From positions 1 to 20,445 of the forward strand of contig JBBQPM010000120.1 of assembly GCA_038217425.1 (NCBI GenBank): 20,445 bases of DNA, read 5' to 3'. A program made the position numbers and the translations under genes. The DNA is from JAIEPT01 sp038217425 (lineage in GTDB: Bacteria; Planctomycetota; Planctomycetia; Gemmatales; Gemmataceae). The notes under the pieces are model-generated. The model had not been told where the DNA came from, did not search any database, and was given only the letters and a program-made list of their open reading frames with translations. Below are positions 1 through 7,405 of this stretch, one piece after another; position 1 is the stretch's first letter; each line of letters begins with the position of its first letter.

Positions 1-60
1 AAGCGATCAACCTTAACTACAGCAGGCGCGAGAATCGCGATTGCTGACGGGGAAAGCATC

Positions 61-378
61 ATGCAAATCCAGGTCAACACGGACAACCACATCAAAGGCA
101 GCGAAGAACTCACCCGCCACGTCGAAAGCGTTGTTGAGGGAACCTTGAGCCGGTTCACCGACCGGATCACGCGGGTGGAAGTCCACCTCACTGATGAGAA
201 CAGCAGCGCGAAAGCGTACGGCAACGCCATGCGCTGCGTCATAGAAGCCCACCCCGCGAGTCATCAGCCGATCAACGTGAGCCATGAGGGCGGGTCGCTC
301 GAACAGGCGCTAAAATTTAGTTCAGATAATTCCGCCTTCGCCTTGTCGTATTCTTGCGCGGCTGCGATCATAGGGTAG
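61..378 (+). CDS. hpf: HPF/RaiA-family ribosome hibernation factor with replaced C-terminus
   Basis: Residues 1-84 read as a ribosome-associated HPF/RaiA (sigma-54 modulation) domain: an N-terminal strand with VNTDNH, helix 1 ending at VEGTLSRF, the strand ITRVEVHLTDEN, and a third strand ending INVSHEGGSLEQAL. In this family such proteins bind the small subunit at the decoding site and help silence ribosomes in stationary phase. The start is set by GGGGA 8 nt before the ATG. After EQAL (about position 312) the expected second long helix is missing. It is replaced by KFSSDNSAFALSYSC and a stop at 376-378, which do not look like the family. The gene is therefore probably truncated by a rearrangement joining foreign DNA at about 313, and may be non-functional. 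Confidence 0.75.
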   Translation: MQIQVNTDNHIKGSEELTRHVESVVEGTLSRFTDRITRVEVHLTDENSSAKAYGNAMRCVIEAHPASHQPINVSHEGGSLEQALKFSSDNSAFALSYSCAAAIIG

Positions 379-418
379 TTTCACCCGAACCAAACCCTGC
401 AAAGCAACGCTTAAATCT

Positions 419-679
419 TTACGGCAATGTCGAAAGCGAGATGACGAATGGTAGCATCGGCGAAACGGCCCGAACGAGTTTATCGTCCGCCGACACGACT
501 TCGCATCCCTCTCGTTCCGCCAACGCGACGTAGAGGCAATCGTAAACGGACTGCCGAAACTGCTTGGCGATTTCGAGTGCTCGCGGCAGAAGTGGAACGG
601 CTGAGTACAACGGCGGAAGTTCGCCTAGACAATCCATAAATGCTCCGACTGGAAGGTCGCAAAAGTCTTGGGCTCGAGG
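419..679 (-). pseudogene. C-terminal half of a VapC-like PIN-domain toxin
   Basis: The minus-strand reading ending at 419 contains LPRALEIAKQFRQSVYDCLY, then VALAEREGCEVVSADDKLVR. This is the typical C-terminal half of VapC-type PIN ribonucleases, with the conserved acidic residues in YDCLYVAL and SADDKL. The frame is open only back to a TGA at 682-680. The N-terminal half, with the first catalytic Asp, cannot be found in any frame between 680 and 800, and no antitoxin gene is visible. PIN toxins normally cleave RNA and pair with a small VapB-type antitoxin. This copy looks like a remnant left by the same rearrangement that truncated the hibernation factor gene. The apparent ATG at 637 is internal to the domain and is unlikely to be a real start. 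Confidence 0.65.
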
Positions 680-796
680 TCAAGCAGGAATTGTATTCTA
701 CGCAACGAGCGCCGACCGACGCAAGTCCGCGATCTCACTCGGCCGTCAAACTCGTTTTCATACAACGATTGCGGTGAGTGGTGCTGCTGAATCTCC

Positions 797-811
797 AGGA
801 GTCTTCCTTTG
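797..811 (+). promoter_or_regulatory. Shine-Dalgarno deciding a TTG start
   Basis: AGGAG at 797-801 is followed by a 7-nt spacer and TTG at 809-811. No ATG or GTG in this frame gives both an SD and a signal peptide, so TTG is the chosen start of the downstream hydrolase. Confidence 0.7.
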
Positions 812-3136
812 CGCGCTGCCATACTTGCGATCTTCGTGATTTCTCCGTCGCTCCACGCCCAAGACGCCGACCTCGCGGCCAAGCTTCGCACGCTCGACGC
901 CGGGACGATTGTTCTCGGCCCCGTGCGCGAACCGCCGCTGGCCAGCATGCTGCGCCGCGAAGTCCAGTCCGATCTCAAGGCTGCCGTCGTCCGCGAGACG
1001 CAAGCGTGGGAGAAAGTCACGACGCGCGACGCGTGGGAAGCGTTCCGTGCCGAACGCCTGAAACGATTCGAAGCGTCGCTCGGCACCTTTCCCGATCCAC
1101 CGAAACCGCTCAAGATCCGCGTGACCGGCTCGCATCAGGGGGACGGCTACGTCGTCGACAACGTCGTCTTCGAAAGTCGGGCCGGGATTTTCGTTACCGC
1201 CAATCTTTATCGCCCGGCGAAGCCGGCCGCTTCCATGCCGGGGATGATCGTCGTCCATAGCCACATCCAGCCCAAGAACATCGGCTACCGCCAGGACATG
1301 GGCATGACCTGGGCCCGCGCTGGCTGCGTCGTTCTCATCCCCGACCTGATCGGCCACGGCGAACGTCGGCAACATCCCTTCCGCGACCTCAAGGACTATC
1401 CCAAGCCGTTCGCGCCGGGCCGACAAGACTACAACTTCCGCTACGATTCGAGCCTGCAGTTCTATCTGATGGGCGACAGCCTGATGGGCTGGATCGTGTG
1501 GGATCTGCGGCGCTGCGTCGATTTCTTGCTCGCTCAACCGGGCGTCGATGCCAGGCGAATCGTGATGTTCTCCGAGCCCGCAGGGGGCGGCGATCCGGCC
1601 GCGGTCACGGCGGCGCTCGAACCGCGCATCGCCGGCGTCCTCGTCAACAACTTCGGCGGCCCGCAACCCGAAACGCCCTACCCGCTCCCCAAAGACGCCG
1701 AGATTTCGTTCGACTTCGCGGGGAACGGCAGCTGGGAATCGACGCGGAATCTGCATCGCAGCGCCCGCGATGGTTTTCAGCCGTGGTTCATCCTCGCGTC
1801 CCTCGCGCCGCGGCAGCTCCTCTACTACCACGAGTTCTACTGGGACCGCGACGGCGATCCCGTCTGGACTCGTTTGCAAAAGGCGTACGATTTTTACGGC
1901 GCCAAGGACCGCTTGCTCGGCCTCGCGGGGCACGGCTTCGTGGTCGGCAAGGAGCCACTCAACACGCACTGGATCGCGTATAGTCGGGAGATGGCCTATC
2001 CGCATCTGCAACGAATGTTCGCGATCCCCGATCCAAAGAAAGAGTACAGCCAGCGACTCCCCGAAAGCAAATTGGAGTGTCTGACGCCCGACCTCGTCAA
2101 GGAATGGAAGATCGGCCCCGCGCACCTCGAAGCAGCGAAAGAGGCGGATCAACGTTTGGCAAACGCCCGGGCAATGATCGCGAAGACGCCGCCACCGCAA
2201 CGTCGGGAGAAGTTGCGCACGCAATTCGCGGAAGTCCTGGGCGATGTCAAGCCGCGGACTCCGACGGTCGTACGCACCGTGAACGAGACGCTGGGCGACG
2301 TCGCCGTCGAGAAGATTCACCTACGTATGGAGCCGGGCGTCGTCGTGCCGATGATTCTGCTGAAGCCGAACGTCAAACAGCCGCCAATCGTCGTTGGTCT
2401 GGCTCAAGGGGGCAAGCAAGGCTTCCTCACGCATCGCTCGGCCGAGATCGCGCAACTTTTGAAGCTCGGCGTCGCGGTCGCCCTCCCCGACCTGCGCGGC
2501 ACCGGCGAGTCGAGCCCTGGCGACGCGCGCGATCGCGGCGCTCCGATCACCGCCATCTCCGCCTCGGCCCTCATGGTCGGCGAGCCGCTCGTCGGCCGAC
2601 GCCTCCGCGACCTGCGCGGCCTCCTCGCGTATCTCCGCACGCGCAGCGACCTGTCGCCGCGCTTCGGGCTGTGGGGCGATTCGTTTGCCCCCGTCAACGG
2701 CCCGACGCGCGAACTCCACGTTCCGTACGGCATCGACAACCGCCCCGCCCCGTCCGAACCGCTCGGCGGCTTGCTCGCGTTGCTCGGCGCCCTCCACGAA
2801 GAAGACGTCCAGGTGCTCGGCATCCAGGGAGGCCTGTCGGATTTTCGTTCGGTGCTCGACAGCCCGTTCGTCACGATCCCGCACGACGTCGTCCTCCCGG
2901 GGCAACTCCGCATCGCGGATCTGCCCGATCTCGTCGCTACCCTGTCGCCGCATCCGATTTGGCTCAGCGGCCTCGTCGACCACCAGAATCGCTCGGCGAC
3001 GCCAAAGCACCTGGAACTCATTTACCGCATCGCCCGAACCGCGTATCAGAATCGACCGAGTTTGCGGATCGGCGCCTCAGACGGCGAAACGATGGCGCGG
3101 TGGCTCGCGAAGCATTTGGTCCCGGTCGGCAAGTAA
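809..3136 (+). CDS. Secreted tandem alpha/beta-hydrolase (acetyl-xylan-esterase-like)
   Basis: A 775-residue protein with a signal peptide (cleavage likely after LHA, residue ~18), so it acts outside the cytoplasm. It has two hydrolase modules in tandem. Module 1 (~100-390) has an IPDLIGHGERR loop, a nucleophile-elbow region reading FSEPAGGGDPAAV with Ala258 where Ser is expected, and a candidate His375 in LAGHG. Module 2 (~470-770) has PDLRGTGESS, an elbow GDSFA with Ser625, and a candidate His725 in LVDHQ. Module 2 therefore looks catalytically equipped, whereas module 1 appears to lack its serine; this may be a subfamily trait. In the family such proteins are annotated as acetyl-xylan esterases or dipeptidyl-peptidase-like hydrolases. 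The substrate is not determinable here. It probably forms an operon with the next hydrolase, 31 bp downstream. Confidence 0.8.
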   Translation: MRAAILAIFVISPSLHAQDADLAAKLRTLDAGTIVLGPVREPPLASMLRREVQSDLKAAVVRETQAWEKVTTRDAWEAFRAERLKRFEASLGTFPDPPKPLKIRVTGSHQGDGYVVDNVVFESRAGIFVTANLYRPAKPAASMPGMIVVHSHIQPKNIGYRQDMGMTWARAGCVVLIPDLIGHGERRQHPFRDLKDYPKPFAPGRQDYNFRYDSSLQFYLMGDSLMGWIVWDLRRCVDFLLAQPGVDARRIVMFSEPAGGGDPAAVTAALEPRIAGVLVNNFGGPQPETPYPLPKDAEISFDFAGNGSWESTRNLHRSARDGFQPWFILASLAPRQLLYYHEFYWDRDGDPVWTRLQKAYDFYGAKDRLLGLAGHGFVVGKEPLNTHWIAYSREMAYPHLQRMFAIPDPKKEYSQRLPESKLECLTPDLVKEWKIGPAHLEAAKEADQRLANARAMIAKTPPPQRREKLRTQFAEVLGDVKPRTPTVVRTVNETLGDVAVEKIHLRMEPGVVVPMILLKPNVKQPPIVVGLAQGGKQGFLTHRSAEIAQLLKLGVAVALPDLRGTGESSPGDARDRGAPITAISASALMVGEPLVGRRLRDLRGLLAYLRTRSDLSPRFGLWGDSFAPVNGPTRELHVPYGIDNRPAPSEPLGGLLALLGALHEEDVQVLGIQGGLSDFRSVLDSPFVTIPHDVVLPGQLRIADLPDLVATLSPHPIWLSGLVDHQNRSATPKHLELIYRIARTAYQNRPSLRIGASDGETMARWLAKHLVPVGK

Positions 3137-3167
3137 TCGTCCCCCGATTTCGCATCAGGAGTTTGTG

Positions 3168-4877
3168 ATGATTGGTCGCATGTCTCTCTTCGCGGGATTG
3201 CTCTGCGTCGCCGCGGCCAGCGCTCAGGCGCCGCTTCAAGTCACCGGCATCGCCGCCGTCCATCGGCATGGCCAAACCTTCGTCACCTGGAAGGACGTGG
3301 CCGAGGGGGAAGCCGGCGCCAGGTTTCGCTACACGCTGCTGCGCAGTACCGCGCCGATCAAGCAGGAGAACCTCGGCAAAGCCCAAGTTTGCGCGACCGG
3401 GATCCTACACCACTCAGGCCGAATGTTTGGCTCCGCCTTCAACCGCAAGGATCGCCTTGATGCTGAGAAGCCGATGGCGATTCTCGAAACCGGCGGCAAA
3501 CCGCTGCCGGTCTGGAGCGGGCTCGCGGTTCACACCGTGCAGAAGCCCGGCCCTCATTACTACGCCGTGATCGCAACGGATGAGAAGGGAGATCGGCTCA
3601 GCGACGTCGTCGCGGGCAAGAGCGCCACATCGACGCCGATCGAGGAAAAGGTCGCGCCGCTCGAGCCGATCAAGGTCTTCGACTCGAAGGAACGCAAGAC
3701 GTACGTCGCCCAGACGCACCTCACCGGCAAAAAAGGGCTGCCGCTGCATCTCAGTCTGCACGGCAGCACCGGACAAGGCGGCGGCGCGGGGGAGTGGGGC
3801 GATTCCTACCTCCACTTCGCGAATGCCGACATGGGCTACCGCGACGGTCTCCCCGGCGTCTTCTCGATTCTCGAAACGCGTAGGAAGGAAGGAAATCACC
3901 TGCAGCTCATGGTCCGCGACGCCATCGAGCATCCGAGCGGGCTGCGGGCGATGGAGACGTTCTGGTTCGGCTACTGGTGCGTGCCGCAGAATGCGAAGAT
4001 CGCCGAGCCGCGCGCGTATCCGTTCACCGAGAATCGCCTGCTCTGGATCCTCGACTGGACGATCGAGCATTACGGCGCCGACCGCAATCGCCTCTACGCC
4101 AGCGGCGGCTCGATGGGCGCCTGGGGATCGGTCACGTTCGCCCTTCGGCATCCCGAGTTGTTCGCGGCCATCTATCCGAATCGTCCCGGCCTGCGTCGCA
4201 AGGGCCTCGCGATTCTCGAAGGCAAACTCCCCGACGATCGCGAGACGATCCTGCTCCCCGACGGCAAGACCAACTTCCTGCACCGCATGGATTCGGTCCG
4301 CTTTGCCGAGGAGCACGCGGAGGATCTGCCGTTCATCGGCTGGTGCTGCGGCCGCTACGACGGCTTCGCCACTTGGAAGGAACAAGTCGATTTCGCCAAG
4401 GCGCTGGCGGCCAACAAGCACGGCTTCGCCTTCGCCTGGAACAACGGCAACCACGGCACCGGCGCCCAGCCGATGGCGCACGTGCTCAAGCACTACCCGG
4501 CCGAGAAGTTCGCCCTCAATCGGAGTTACCCTGCGTTTCGCAACAGCTCGATCGATCAGAATCCGGGCAACGGCGACCCGAAAGACGGCGACCTCGAAGG
4601 GGGCATCAACCTCGGCTTCACCTGGACCGACCCCGAAGACTCGGACGGGAAGTGGTCGATCGCGGTCGGCAACGACCTTGCCAAGAAGCCGATGACGGTC
4701 GACGTCACCCCTCGGCGCGCGCAGAAGTTCAAGCTGAAGGCGGGCGAAGCGTGTTCGTGGACGTCGTCGCACGGAGCGAGCGGCGAAGTCGTCGCGGACA
4801 AGCATGGCCTGGTCACGGTGCCGCGACTCGAGATTCGCGAGGGACAGGCGACGACGCTGAAGATCGTGCGGAAGTGA
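3168..4877 (+). CDS. Secreted esterase-like alpha/beta-hydrolase with N-terminal beta domain
   Basis: A 569-residue protein. The start at 3168 is fixed by AGGAG at 3157-3161 (6-nt spacer) and by the signal peptide that follows (cleavage probable after ASA, ~residue 19). The open frame extends far upstream, but that part overlaps the previous gene. Residues ~25-150 look like a fibronectin-III-type beta domain (VTGIAAVHRHGQTFVTWKDV). A hydrolase domain (~170-450) follows, with nucleophile elbow ASGGSMGAWG (Ser315) and a probable catalytic His429 in NNGNHGTG. The C-terminal ~90 residues look like another beta domain. The elbow resembles polyhydroxybutyrate-depolymerase/feruloyl-esterase-type secreted hydrolases. 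It is co-directional with the preceding secreted hydrolase, suggesting joint use of an extracellular ester or polymer, which is inference. Confidence 0.8.
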   Translation: MIGRMSLFAGLLCVAAASAQAPLQVTGIAAVHRHGQTFVTWKDVAEGEAGARFRYTLLRSTAPIKQENLGKAQVCATGILHHSGRMFGSAFNRKDRLDAEKPMAILETGGKPLPVWSGLAVHTVQKPGPHYYAVIATDEKGDRLSDVVAGKSATSTPIEEKVAPLEPIKVFDSKERKTYVAQTHLTGKKGLPLHLSLHGSTGQGGGAGEWGDSYLHFANADMGYRDGLPGVFSILETRRKEGNHLQLMVRDAIEHPSGLRAMETFWFGYWCVPQNAKIAEPRAYPFTENRLLWILDWTIEHYGADRNRLYASGGSMGAWGSVTFALRHPELFAAIYPNRPGLRRKGLAILEGKLPDDRETILLPDGKTNFLHRMDSVRFAEEHAEDLPFIGWCCGRYDGFATWKEQVDFAKALAANKHGFAFAWNNGNHGTGAQPMAHVLKHYPAEKFALNRSYPAFRNSSIDQNPGNGDPKDGDLEGGINLGFTWTDPEDSDGKWSIAVGNDLAKKPMTVDVTPRRAQKFKLKAGEACSWTSSHGASGEVVADKHGLVTVPRLEIREGQATTLKIVRK

Positions 4878-4884
4878 GGCAAGT

Positions 4885-6090
4885 TCACGTCGCGCGGATC
4901 AACCCGAACACCGCCCGCACTTGCTCGAAGCCAGCGCGGAGTAAGAAATTCGAGTGCCGGCCGTAACTCTTGGCGCCGAGTACGAAGAAGTTCGGCTCCG
5001 GGTTGCGCAGCAACTCCGCGTCGGCGGTCTTCGGGCTGTCCTGGCCGCGGAACTCGAGTAGCTTGGCGCCGAGCTTCATCGGGGCGAGACTCGCGAAGCA
5101 TTCGTGGACTTGCAGCTCTCGGTATAGATTCGTATCTGGGGTGTAGCCGACATTGGCGATGATGCGTTCGACTTCGAGCGTGCGAATCTTGGGGACGCCG
5201 CGGGTCGTCACGCGGAAGCCCTTGTCCTGGCCGAGCGATTCGATCGCTTCGAGGACCGCGCCGGGATGGAACGTGACGTTATGATCCTGACGGGCGGCGA
5301 TGTTGTTCGCCTTGGCGGCGAGGCGGTCGCGTTCCTTGAGCGGGTCGTTCGCGAGCCGGCGTAACGGCGTGCTGGCGTCGTCGCGCGAGAGCCAAATCGT
5401 CCAGGTCGTCTGCTGCTCGAGGGCCAGGTCCGCGAGCAGGCTAACCGACGTCGCGGCCGAGTAGCCGGAGCCGACGACGAGCGTGCTCTTGTTGGCATAG
5501 TGGTTTTTGCGGTCGCCGAGAATGTCTTCGAGGCCATAAGCGATTTGGGCCTCGGCCTGAAGTTCGCCCGGAGCGGGAATGCCGCCGGCGCCGGCCCAGC
5601 GATGTTGGCCGTAGACGCCGGTGCAGTCGAGGATGACGTCCGCCTCTTCGATCCGTTCCTTGTTGGCTTTATCGCGGAGCAACAGGCGAAACGGGCTCGT
5701 CGTGCGGCGGGCATCGCCGGGGCCGTCCATTTTGAAGAAGTCTTGCCGGCCGATGCGCAGCACGTGCGTCTCGGTCTGGATCGAGCCAAGCGCATCCGCA
5801 AGGGGCTGCCAGTAGGCGGCGACCGTCTCGCGGCCGGTGAGGTAGGCGTCGTTCGCGGGGAATGCATGCTGCGGTTTGGCGGTGAGGATGGCGTCTCGGC
5901 CGACGTCAGTGCGGTTCATGCCGAAGGGGCTGAACATCTTGACGTGGCCCCAGCGCTGCACATGCTCCGCGAGTCGGCCGCGCTCGTAGATGGCGAATGG
6001 GAGTTTGAGGAGCTTGGCCTGGGCGCCCGCTTCGAGGCCGATCGGCCCGGCGCCCAGAATCGCGATTCGCGGCGGGTTCGACTTGGCCAT
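4885..6090 (-). CDS. FAD/NAD(P)-dependent oxidoreductase (monooxygenase-like)
   Basis: A 401-residue cytoplasmic flavoprotein with two Rossmann nucleotide sites: an N-terminal FAD fingerprint IAILGAGPIGLEA (G13, G15, G18), and a second GxGxxS/A site VVGSGYSAATS at 205-215 for NAD(P)H. A DCTGVYG segment near 155-161 and a C-terminal IANVGYTPD (~311-319) followed by FFVLGAKSYGRHSNFLL match the layout of flavin-containing monooxygenase and thioredoxin-reductase-like enzymes. There is no CxxC redox pair, so it is not a classical thioredoxin reductase. The substrate is unknown. It converges with the secreted hydrolase operon, with only 7 bp between the stops. It may be co-transcribed with the dehydrogenase upstream (stop at 6175), although a strong palindrome lies between them. 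Confidence 0.8.
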   Translation of the reverse strand: MAKSNPPRIAILGAGPIGLEAGAQAKLLKLPFAIYERGRLAEHVQRWGHVKMFSPFGMNRTDVGRDAILTAKPQHAFPANDAYLTGRETVAAYWQPLADALGSIQTETHVLRIGRQDFFKMDGPGDARRTTSPFRLLLRDKANKERIEEADVILDCTGVYGQHRWAGAGGIPAPGELQAEAQIAYGLEDILGDRKNHYANKSTLVVGSGYSAATSVSLLADLALEQQTTWTIWLSRDDASTPLRRLANDPLKERDRLAAKANNIAARQDHNVTFHPGAVLEAIESLGQDKGFRVTTRGVPKIRTLEVERIIANVGYTPDTNLYRELQVHECFASLAPMKLGAKLLEFRGQDSPKTADAELLRNPEPNFFVLGAKSYGRHSNFLLRAGFEQVRAVFGLIRAT

Positions 6091-6112
6091 CCTTCGCCTC
6101 CATCAGCGTTTC

Positions 6113-6166
6113 GAGCCCGCAGCGCAAGCAAGGGTTGACATCATCCCTTGCTTGCGCTGCGGGCTC
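6113..6166. repeat. Perfect 22-bp palindromic intergenic repeat
   Basis: The arms 6113-6134 and 6145-6166 are exact reverse complements (22 of 22 bases) around a 10-base loop. The arm core reads GCCCGCAGCGCAAGCAAGGG. The element sits between two minus-strand genes. No T-tract follows on either strand, so it is not a canonical intrinsic terminator. It resembles REP-like dispersed palindromes of planctomycete genomes (recalled, not searched). It could act as an mRNA stability or processing hairpin. Confidence 0.85.
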
Positions 6167-6174
6167 AAAATCAA

Positions 6175-7083
6175 TCAACGCTTGATGCCCGAGATCGCTT
6201 CCAGCGCGAGCAGCAACGACTGCGTCCCCTTGCGACCGTATCCTTGCGCCCGCACCGCTTCGTAGAGTTGCTTCGTCAGCGCCAGGCCTGGCAAGAAGAG
6301 GTTCATTCGCTCCGCCTCGGCGAGGGCGATGCCCATGTCCTTGATGAAGTGCTCAACGTAGAAGCCGGGTTCGAAGTTGCGGGCGATCAAGCGGGCGCTG
6401 TAAATGTCGAGCGATTTGCTCCCCGCGGCGCCGACGGAGACGCTCTTGAGCACCGTCTCCAGATCGAGGCCCGCCTTGTACGAGTAGATCAGGCCCTCGC
6501 ACAGCGCGACCATCGTCGAAGAGATCAAAATCTGGTTCACCATCTTGGTGTGTTGCCCGGCGCCGGCCTCGCCCTGGTGGACGATCGTCTTGCCCATCGC
6601 CTCGAACAAGGGCCCGACGGCGTCGAACGCTTCCTTCGTGCCGCCGATCATGATCGACAGCGCCGCATTCTTGGCGCCGACGTCGCCGCCTGAAACCGGA
6701 GCGTCGAGCGAATGGACGCCCTTGGCTTTCGCGGCCTCGTAGATCTCGACGGCGAGCGACGGTTCGCTGGTCGTCATATCGACGAGCACCGCGCCCGATT
6801 TGCTGCCGGCCAAAGCGCCGTCGGCGCCGAGGAAGACTTCGCGGACGTCCTTGGGGAAGCCGACGATGGCGAAGGTGACGTCGGAATTCTCCGCGACCTT
6901 CTTGGGCGTGTCGGCCCACGTGGCGCCGGCGTCGATCAAGGGTTGGGCCTTGTCTTTGCTGCGGTTGTAGACGGTAGCCTTGAAACCTTTCGACATGAGG
7001 TGCTGGCACATCCAACGTCCCATGACGCCGGTGCCGATCCAGCCGATACGCGTCTTGCCTGCTTCCGCTTTACTAAGAGCCAT
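6175..7083 (-). CDS. NAD-binding beta-hydroxyacid dehydrogenase (3-hydroxyisobutyrate / tartronate semialdehyde reductase type)
   Basis: A 302-residue enzyme of the 3-hydroxyacid dehydrogenase family (GarR/GlxR/MmsB/GLYR1-like), the usual length for the family. The cofactor fingerprint IGWIGTGVMG (G17, G19, G22) is followed by the substrate motif DAPVSGG (127-133) and the catalytic lysine K180 in GAGQHTKMVNQ, with the all-helical C-terminal domain complete to the end. Family members reduce or oxidise short beta-hydroxyacids with NAD(P)(H); the exact substrate cannot be read from sequence. The start is ATG 7083-7081, preceded by GAGGA about 9 nt upstream. A longer open frame back to 7242 exists, but its extra residues come from an intergenic repeat. 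It is divergent from lepA. Confidence 0.85.
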   Translation of the reverse strand: MALSKAEAGKTRIGWIGTGVMGRWMCQHLMSKGFKATVYNRSKDKAQPLIDAGATWADTPKKVAENSDVTFAIVGFPKDVREVFLGADGALAGSKSGAVLVDMTTSEPSLAVEIYEAAKAKGVHSLDAPVSGGDVGAKNAALSIMIGGTKEAFDAVGPLFEAMGKTIVHQGEAGAGQHTKMVNQILISSTMVALCEGLIYSYKAGLDLETVLKSVSVGAAGSKSLDIYSARLIARNFEPGFYVEHFIKDMGIALAEAERMNLFLPGLALTKQLYEAVRAQGYGRKGTQSLLLALEAISGIKR

Positions 7084-7136
7084 GATCGCTTTCCTCGGAT
7101 TGAGCCTGGAGGTCGGGGTAGTTATCGTAGAGAAAC

Positions 7137-7159
7137 CAGGCCCGCTCGCCATGGGCCTG
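7137..7159. other. Short hairpin in the divergent gap
   Basis: CAGGCCC (7137-7143) and GGGCCTG (7153-7159) form a 7-bp stem with a 9-base loop, within the probable 5' leader of the minus-strand dehydrogenase gene. The role is unknown. No clear promoter could be chosen in 7084-7200. Confidence 0.4.
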
Positions 7160-7199
7160 TGGTAGCGGTATATTAACCGCGGGTGTTCTGTAAGAAAAG

Positions 7200-7345
7200 C
7201 TAACCACAGAGGCACAGAGGACACTGAGAAGAGGAGAATCAAGAGCGGCTTAGGTTCACCGGCGGTTCAGCCGCTCTCGCGCGGTCGCGGCTTCTGATTG
7301 CCTTTTCCTTGTATTCCTCTGTGCTCTCTGTGCCTCTGTGGTTAG
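7200..7345. repeat. Inverted-repeat intergenic element (copy 1 of the CACAGAGGCACAGAG type)
   Basis: The outer arms 7200-7219 and 7326-7345 are exact 20-bp reverse complements containing AACCACAGAGGCACAGAG. Nested inside is a second perfect 9-bp stem, AGAGCGGCT (7242-7250) with AGCCGCTCT (7269-7277). The element fills most of the gap between the dehydrogenase gene and lepA. A diverged copy lies at 12672-12786. The structure is MITE/REP-like, without coding capacity; short ORFs through it are artefacts. Confidence 0.8.
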
Positions 7346-7405
7346 TCTTTCTGGCACACCGCCCTCACGGAACCAGCAGCTTGCCCGGCACAACATGGAC
7401 ACGAT

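Noticed and set aside
758..2320. Long open frame on the minus strand opposite the tandem hydrolase
   Set aside because: It reads as low-complexity Arg/Glu/Val/Ala-rich sequence with no family features, and the plus strand has a clear signal peptide and hydrolase motifs. It is a high-GC shadow.
3414..4805. Long minus-strand open frame opposite the second hydrolase
   Set aside because: Same reason: compositionally driven, with no motifs; the plus strand encodes a recognisable enzyme.
6113..6166. Intrinsic terminator
   Set aside because: The stem is strong but there is no T-tract on either strand.
7084..7242. N-terminal extension of the dehydrogenase gene
   Set aside because: The extra residues are translated from the inverted-repeat element and leader. 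The family N-terminus and an SD fit ATG 7083.
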